A stretch of DNA of 7,870 bases, taken from an uncultured Ruminococcus sp. (GTDB lineage Bacteria; Bacillota; Clostridia; Oscillospirales; Ruminococcaceae). The stretch lies in contig USEH01000099.1 in the NCBI GenBank assembly GCA_900553675.1, forward strand, positions 1-7,870. Reading direction: 5' to 3'. This document shows positions 6,330 through 7,870 of this stretch, one piece after another. The notes beneath the pieces are model-generated. The model was not told the DNA's origin. It searched no databases and saw only the letters and a list, made by a program, of their open reading frames with translations. Both the position numbers and the translations under genes were made by a program. Numbering within the stretch: the stretch's first letter is position 1; every line of letters starts with the position of its first letter.

Positions 6330-6998
6330 CTATTCCACCCGCCAGTTGATAGGCGGTATACCGTTCTTCATTAAAAACTGATTTGTCTTGGAAAACGGAC
6401 GCGAACCGAAAAATCCGCCAAAGGCAGACAGTGGACTTGGGTGCACCGACTCCACAATTCCGTGTATAGGGTTGGTTATAAGAGCCTTCTTGCTGCGGGC
6501 GTTGGCTCCCCAAAGAATGAAGACCACCGGCTCGGGCTTGTCGTTCAGCTTGCGGATGATTTCGTCTGTAAGTATTTCCCAGCCCTTGCCCTTGTGCGAG
6601 TTAGCCGCTCCCCGCCTTACGGTGAGGACGGTGTTTAAAAGAAGCACGCCCTGCCTTGCCCAGCAGCTCAAATCGCCGCTTTTTGCCGGCGGAATGCCCA
6701 TGTCCGACTCCAGCTCCTTGTAAATATTCACCAATGACGGCGGAAGAGCAACCCCCTCCTTAACGGCAAAGCACAAGCCCTTTGCCTGCTCCGGCTCGTG
6801 GTAGGGGTCCTGCCCTAAAATCACCGCCTTGACATTTGCATACGGCGTGATTTCAAGCGCGGCAAATATCGAGTACATATCCGGATATATCGTATAGTGG
6901 CTGTACTCCTGCTTTAAAAACTCGCGGAGCTTTAAATAGTATTCCTTTTTAAACTCGTCTTTGAGAATATCGTCCCAATCATTACCAATGTGTACCAT
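6330..6998 (-). CDS. ung: uracil-DNA glycosylase, family 1
   Basis: Ung removes uracil from DNA as the first step of base-excision repair. The 222-residue protein is the usual size and has every family 1 motif. GQDPYHEP carries the catalytic Asp64 and is followed by QAKGLCF. LLLNTVLTVR includes the uracil-reading Asn122, followed by SHKGKGWE. VFILWGANARSK comes next, and HPSPLSAFGGFFGSRPFS has catalytic His186 and the intercalating Leu190. The ATG at 6998 has no good ribosome site: the nearest purine run (AGGA) is 13 bases upstream, and a stop codon lies a few codons above in frame. It starts one base after the stop of the 32-aa membrane-peptide ORF, so translation is probably coupled to it. 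A terminator follows 10 bases after the stop codon. Confidence 0.97.
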   Translation of the reverse strand: MVHIGNDWDDILKDEFKKEYYLKLREFLKQEYSHYTIYPDMYSIFAALEITPYANVKAVILGQDPYHEPEQAKGLCFAVKEGVALPPSLVNIYKELESDMGIPPAKSGDLSCWARQGVLLLNTVLTVRRGAANSHKGKGWEILTDEIIRKLNDKPEPVVFILWGANARSKKALITNPIHGIVESVHPSPLSAFGGFFGSRPFSKTNQFLMKNGIPPINWRVE

Positions 6999-6999
6999 A

Positions 7000-7098
7000 T
7001 CAGGCAGCTAATCCTGATAACGAGTAGATAACTATTCCCAGAACCATCACTACGGCTATAGCTATAACCAATATTCTTGCTGCAAGTGTTTTTTTCAT
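7000..7098 (-). CDS. 32-aa single-pass membrane peptide upstream of ung
   Basis: The ORF begins MKKTLAARILVIAIAVVMVL and ends YSLSGLAA, with TGA at 7002-7000. Residues 9-25 form one hydrophobic helix behind a basic N-terminus (Lys2, Lys3, Arg8), so an N-in membrane peptide is likely. It lacks a clear signal-peptidase site. AAAGG (7112-7108) lies 9 bases before ATG 7098; an in-frame ATG at 7107 directly abuts the ribosome site and is less likely. The stop is separated by one base from the ATG of ung. I do not recognise the family; small Bacillota membrane proteins such as the DUF4044 type are a loose comparison only. Confidence 0.65.
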   Translation of the reverse strand: MKKTLAARILVIAIAVVMVLGIVIYSLSGLAA

Positions 7099-7158
7099 TT
7101 TAATCATCCTTTCGTCTGTTCCACATAACACAAATGGTGTTTCATTTTCAGATAATAT
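7099..7158 (-). other. spacer between flavoprotein and membrane-peptide genes
   Basis: The only structure is a 5-pair palindrome AACAC-CATTT-GTGTT on the minus strand, with no U-run behind it. I see no strong promoter or terminator, so the four minus-strand genes may be partly co-transcribed. Confidence 0.35.
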
Positions 7159-7710
7159 TTATTCTGCTGTTCTCAATCTGCCTGCCAGATCTTTTATTTC
7201 CTGTATGATATCTTCTCTGTCTCTGACCGGCACTTTGTCTGTACGGTTCACATATACAGTCCCCAGACTGTCACAGCTCATCTGACGAAGCAGCATCTCT
7301 GCCGTACTTTCCGCTTTTTCTCTGGGTCCGATACTTCCTGCTGTCAGCAGAACTGCTCCTGTTTTCTTCTTAGGAACAGGTTCTTCTTTACGGATATATC
7401 TTGCACTGAAATAGGTCTGCAGTCTGCTCATCACAGCAAGAAGCATTCCCGTAACCTCCTCAAAATATACAGGAGATGCCATAATAATATGGTCACATTC
7501 TTCAATGTACGAAAGAACCTCCTGCCATTCATCTTTGACTGCGCATCCTGCATGGTCAAAACACCATCTGCAGTCTATACACGGTCGGATATCTGCCTTG
7601 TAGGCATTAACCACCTTAAAATCCCCTCCAAGATTTTCCTGCAGAGTCCGGATCATATATGCAGTTTCACCGTTCTTTCGCGGTGAACCGTTGAATATCA
7701 ATGTTTTCAT
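7159..7710 (-). CDS. NAD(P)H-dependent FMN reductase / iron-sulfur flavoprotein-like
   Basis: The protein has 183 residues and a flavodoxin-like fold. FNGSPRKNGET (6-16) is the FMN phosphate loop, and ASPVYFEEVTG (78-88) is the second flavin-contact loop. Between them is a compact cysteine motif, C44-x2-C47-x2-C50-x5-C56, of the kind that binds a [4Fe-4S] cluster in archaeal-type iron-sulfur flavoproteins (Isf). Many clostridial members of this reductase family keep a similar motif. A role in electron transfer or in reducing oxygen, quinones or other small molecules is expected; the substrate cannot be told. ATG 7710 is preceded by GAGGA about 10 bases upstream. GC content is visibly lower than in the left genes and AGA/ATA codons are frequent, so a separate origin is possible. 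A small ORF ends two bases before its start. Confidence 0.85.
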   Translation of the reverse strand: MKTLIFNGSPRKNGETAYMIRTLQENLGGDFKVVNAYKADIRPCIDCRWCFDHAGCAVKDEWQEVLSYIEECDHIIMASPVYFEEVTGMLLAVMSRLQTYFSARYIRKEEPVPKKKTGAVLLTAGSIGPREKAESTAEMLLRQMSCDSLGTVYVNRTDKVPVRDREDIIQEIKDLAGRLRTAE

Positions 7711-7712
7711 CT

Positions 7713-7823
7713 TTATTTTTCCTCATATTCTTTCCTGAGAAGTGCTATCTCACGTACCCATCTCTCATTATCTTTGAGTGCTTTCAGAGCATGTTTCATA
7801 TGCTTTAGGATAACACATCTCAT
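7713..7823 (-). CDS. small ORF (36 or 28 aa) directly upstream of the flavoprotein gene
   Basis: Starting at ATG 7823 the ORF has 36 codons, or 28 from ATG 7799 (MKHALKALKDNERWVREIAL and so on), ending in TAA 7715-7713, two bases before the flavoprotein ATG. It is highly charged and probably all helical. The ribosome sites are poor at both starts. In-frame sequence is open upstream only to a stop at 7865-7863, inside the -10 box. It may be a coupled leader peptide, or the C-terminal remnant of a lost gene such as a regulator. I do not recognise it. Confidence 0.4.
   Translation of the reverse strand: MRCVILKHMKHALKALKDNERWVREIALLRKEYEEK
7788..7804 (-). other. short palindrome, possible operator
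   Basis: AGCAT and ATGCT flank a 7-base spacer within the leader of the flavoprotein transcript. It could bind a dimeric regulator or be chance. Confidence 0.2.
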
Positions 7824-7861
7824 TCTTTGTCTGTAATATTTATGTAACCTTTTGTCATGGT

Positions 7862-7870
7862 ATTATAACA
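7862..7870 (-). promoter_or_regulatory. extended -10 promoter of the flavoprotein transcript
   Basis: On the minus strand TGT precedes a perfect TATAAT (7867-7862), which is the extended -10 pattern TGnTATAAT. The -35 region lies beyond the window. Transcription would begin near 7855, about 145 bases before the flavoprotein ATG. Confidence 0.6.

Noticed and set aside
6101..6513. Open frames on both strands across the structured repeat
   Set aside because: They are read out of hairpin stems, lack ribosome sites and have low-complexity, Arg/Ala-rich translations; one overlaps ung in another frame.
1..7870. CRISPR array, integrase, IS element or phage genes
   Set aside because: No regularly spaced direct repeats and no transposase, integrase or phage protein in any frame.

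Overview
The window looks like chromosomal DNA of a low-to-mid GC Bacillota bacterium, probably a gut-type clostridium (Oscillospiraceae/Ruminococcaceae-like). The signs are strong AGGAGG-type ribosome sites, GTG and TTG starts, a PepV-type dipeptidase, a type I pullulanase and an ABC-class predicted ATPase (COG3044/PF09818 type). The species assignment is inference only.

Layout: (1) 1-~110 is a GC-rich, hairpin-dense repeat cut by the window edge. (2) A consensus sigma-A promoter (158-186) drives a two-gene unit on the + strand: pulA-like pullulanase (236-2122) and pepV-like M20 dipeptidase (2137-3534), 14 nt apart. (3) 3535-3967 is a 430-base leader: a near-consensus promoter, an 18-codon ORF with a perfect ribosome site, a degenerate second copy of that ORF's start region, several hairpins and a strong intrinsic terminator 62 nt before the next gene. 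(4) 3968-6022 encodes an ABC-class ATPase with an extra N-terminal repeat unit that carries its own ribosome site and TTG. (5) 6023-6329 lies between convergent genes. It holds an elaborate inverted repeat that folds on paper into a four-way junction, plus the terminator of the minus-strand gene. (6) On the minus strand are uracil-DNA glycosylase (ung, 6330-6998), preceded with a 1-nt gap by a 32-aa single-pass membrane peptide, then an iron-sulfur-flavoprotein-like gene (7159-7710) and a small ORF directly upstream of it, with an extended -10 promoter at the window end.

How it works together: the pullulanase would debranch alpha-glucan inside the cell, and PepV would finish peptide breakdown; they share a transcript but no obvious pathway. 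The ABC-class ATPase has no established function, and its leader looks like an attenuation or small-peptide locus. The two GC-rich structured repeats share sequence blocks and probably belong to one dispersed family. The right end (about 7000-7870) is more AT-rich and may have a different history.

The strongest candidates for something undescribed are the four-way-junction repeat, the peptide-coding leader before the ATPase, and the duplicated start region inside the ATPase gene.
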